Positions 5,541 through 6,188 of a stretch of DNA of 6,188 nt are shown here, one piece after another; position 1 is the stretch's first letter, and every line of letters begins with the position of its first letter. A model generated the notes under the pieces. The model was given only the letters and a program-made list of their open reading frames with translations. It was not told the DNA's origin and did no database searches. Position numbers and translations under genes: made by a program. This DNA is from Nonomuraea sp. (GTDB lineage: Bacteria > Actinomycetota > Actinomycetes > Streptosporangiales > Streptosporangiaceae). The stretch covers positions 1 to 6,188 of the forward strand of contig JABFVJ010000329.1 in NCBI GenBank assembly GCA_013362835.1, given 5' to 3'.

Positions 5541-6188
5541 TCACTTCTTCCTGAGGTCGCCGGTCTGGGTGACCATGCCGAGGCCGGGCACGTCGCGCCA
5601 GGTGTAGGCGAGGGCGCCGTCCTTCAGCTCCAGCCAGACGGTACCCGGGATGCACTGGCCCTCGCTCGTCCCCAGCGAGAACGTGAGCTTGGCCGGCTCC
5701 ACCTTGGTCAGGACGATCGTGGCCGAGCAGCCGGAGCCGCGGCTCTTCTCCGTCCAGGCGGCCTCGGACCGGCCTGCCTCCAGCTCCACCGTGTTGTCGG
5801 CGCCGTCGGCGTCGAGGGGGTTGGTGCTGTCCGTGTGGCCGGACCAGCTGCCGGCGAAGGCGGCCGGGATCTTCAGCGCTCCGGTCCTGCCCGTGGACTT
5901 CGCGGGGGACTCCGCGGGGGACTGTGTGGGGGACTGTGTGGGGGGCGGCGTGCTCGCGGTGCTCGCGGACGCCGATCGGGGCGGGTCGGAAAGGGTGTTC
6001 CGCGGGTCCGGCGTGCGGTCGATCAGCAGGAGCGCGCCCCCGACCGCGAGCAGGGCCGTGACGACCGCGGCGGCGCCGACGAGGGCGCCGCGTCGCCGGC
6101 TACGGGGACGGCTGTCGCGCGTCTCGGCCGTCCCCATGCCGGGCGGCGGCGGTCCGGGTCGTACGTCCGGGCCGGAAGGGACGGGGAC
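5541..6188 (-). CDS. Single-pass membrane protein with extracytoplasmic beta domain (N-terminus outside window)
   Basis: The frame is open to the right edge. Counting from the first ATG (6137) gives 198 residues, but 17 further sense codons precede it (PSGPDVRPGPPPPG-like), and that ATG has no Shine-Dalgarno, so the true gene probably starts outside the window. Numbering from that ATG: basic stretch RPRSRRR (10-16), one hydrophobic helix (about 18-39), a Ser/Thr/Pro-rich low-complexity linker (about 42-85) with four tetrapeptide repeats, then a globular domain (about 88-198) starting AAFAGSWSGHTDSTNP and ending in a polar GDLRKK. Cys137 and Cys162 could form a disulfide. Positive-inside topology puts the C-terminal domain outside the cell. 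There is no lipobox cysteine. Similar 'FAGSWSG...CxG...C.PGTV' domains occur, to my recollection, at the ends of actinobacterial membrane proteins and Ser/Thr protein kinases, and the Pro-rich cytoplasmic stretch fits a juxtamembrane linker. A kinase identity is inference only, since no kinase motif is in the window. It may or may not share the operon with the peptidases. Confidence 0.75.
   Translation of the reverse strand, partial: VPVPSGPDVRPGPPPPGMGTAETRDSRPRSRRRGALVGAAAVVTALLAVGGALLLIDRTPDPRNTLSDPPRSASASTASTPPPTQSPTQSPAESPAKSTGRTGALKIPAAFAGSWSGHTDSTNPLDADGADNTVELEAGRSEAAWTEKSRGSGCSATIVLTKVEPAKLTFSLGTSEGQCIPGTVWLELKDGALAYTWRDVPGLGMVTQTGDLRKK
5895..5942. repeat. Four tandem 12-bp repeats coding the extracytoplasmic linker
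   Basis: Four adjacent 12-base units beginning GGAC: the first two end in TTCGCGGG and TCCGCGGG, and the last two are identical GGACTGTGTGGG. On the minus strand they encode PTQS-PTQS-PAES-PAKS in frame. Next to them GTGCTCGCG occurs twice in tandem (5950-5967). The unit length is a multiple of three, so copy changes would lengthen or shorten the linker without frameshift. Confidence 0.8.

Overview
This window looks like chromosomal DNA of a high-GC actinomycete. The DNA is strongly G+C rich, with G or C at most third codon positions and long antisense shadow ORFs. The protein types also fit: an AAA ATPase that I recognise as the DUF5925-type actinobacterial family, a peptidase C39-family protein with an N-terminal beta-rich domain, and a membrane protein with a Ser/Pro/Thr linker. 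Streptosporangiales (for example Nonomuraea-like) is my best guess, but that is inference from protein style, not from a marker gene.

Layout: the first 125 bases are the end of a plus-strand gene, probably an FAD-dependent aromatic monooxygenase. Only three bases separate it from the end of a long convergent block of minus-strand genes. Read in the direction of transcription (right to left), that block contains: (1) a truncated gene entering from the right edge, encoding a proline-rich cytoplasmic stretch, one membrane helix, a repetitive linker and an extracytoplasmic domain; (2) a 75-base spacer with a 7-bp dyad and a clear Shine-Dalgarno; (3) a DUF5925/AAA ATPase; (4) a C39-like cysteine peptidase, 28 bases later; (5) an S9 prolyl-oligopeptidase-family serine peptidase, 6 bases later and in the same reading frame; (6) an M20 metallopeptidase, overlapping the previous gene by ATGA. 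Genes 3 to 6 are almost certainly one transcription unit.

The striking feature is the operon logic: an AAA ATPase followed by three peptidases of three catalytic classes (cysteine, serine, metallo), all with intact catalytic residues and none with an obvious signal peptide. A plausible but unproven reading is a cytoplasmic peptide-processing or degradation pathway, with the C39 enzyme making a first cut, the S9 oligopeptidase trimming, the M20 enzyme releasing amino acids or short products, and the AAA protein remodelling a substrate. The C39/S9 junction (same frame, one TGA, two sense codons, no visible Shine-Dalgarno, AT-rich palindrome) and the hairpin across both convergent stop codons are the most unusual nucleotide-level features. 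I see no tRNA, rRNA, CRISPR array, insertion sequence or phage element, and no gene-free stretch longer than about 75 bases.
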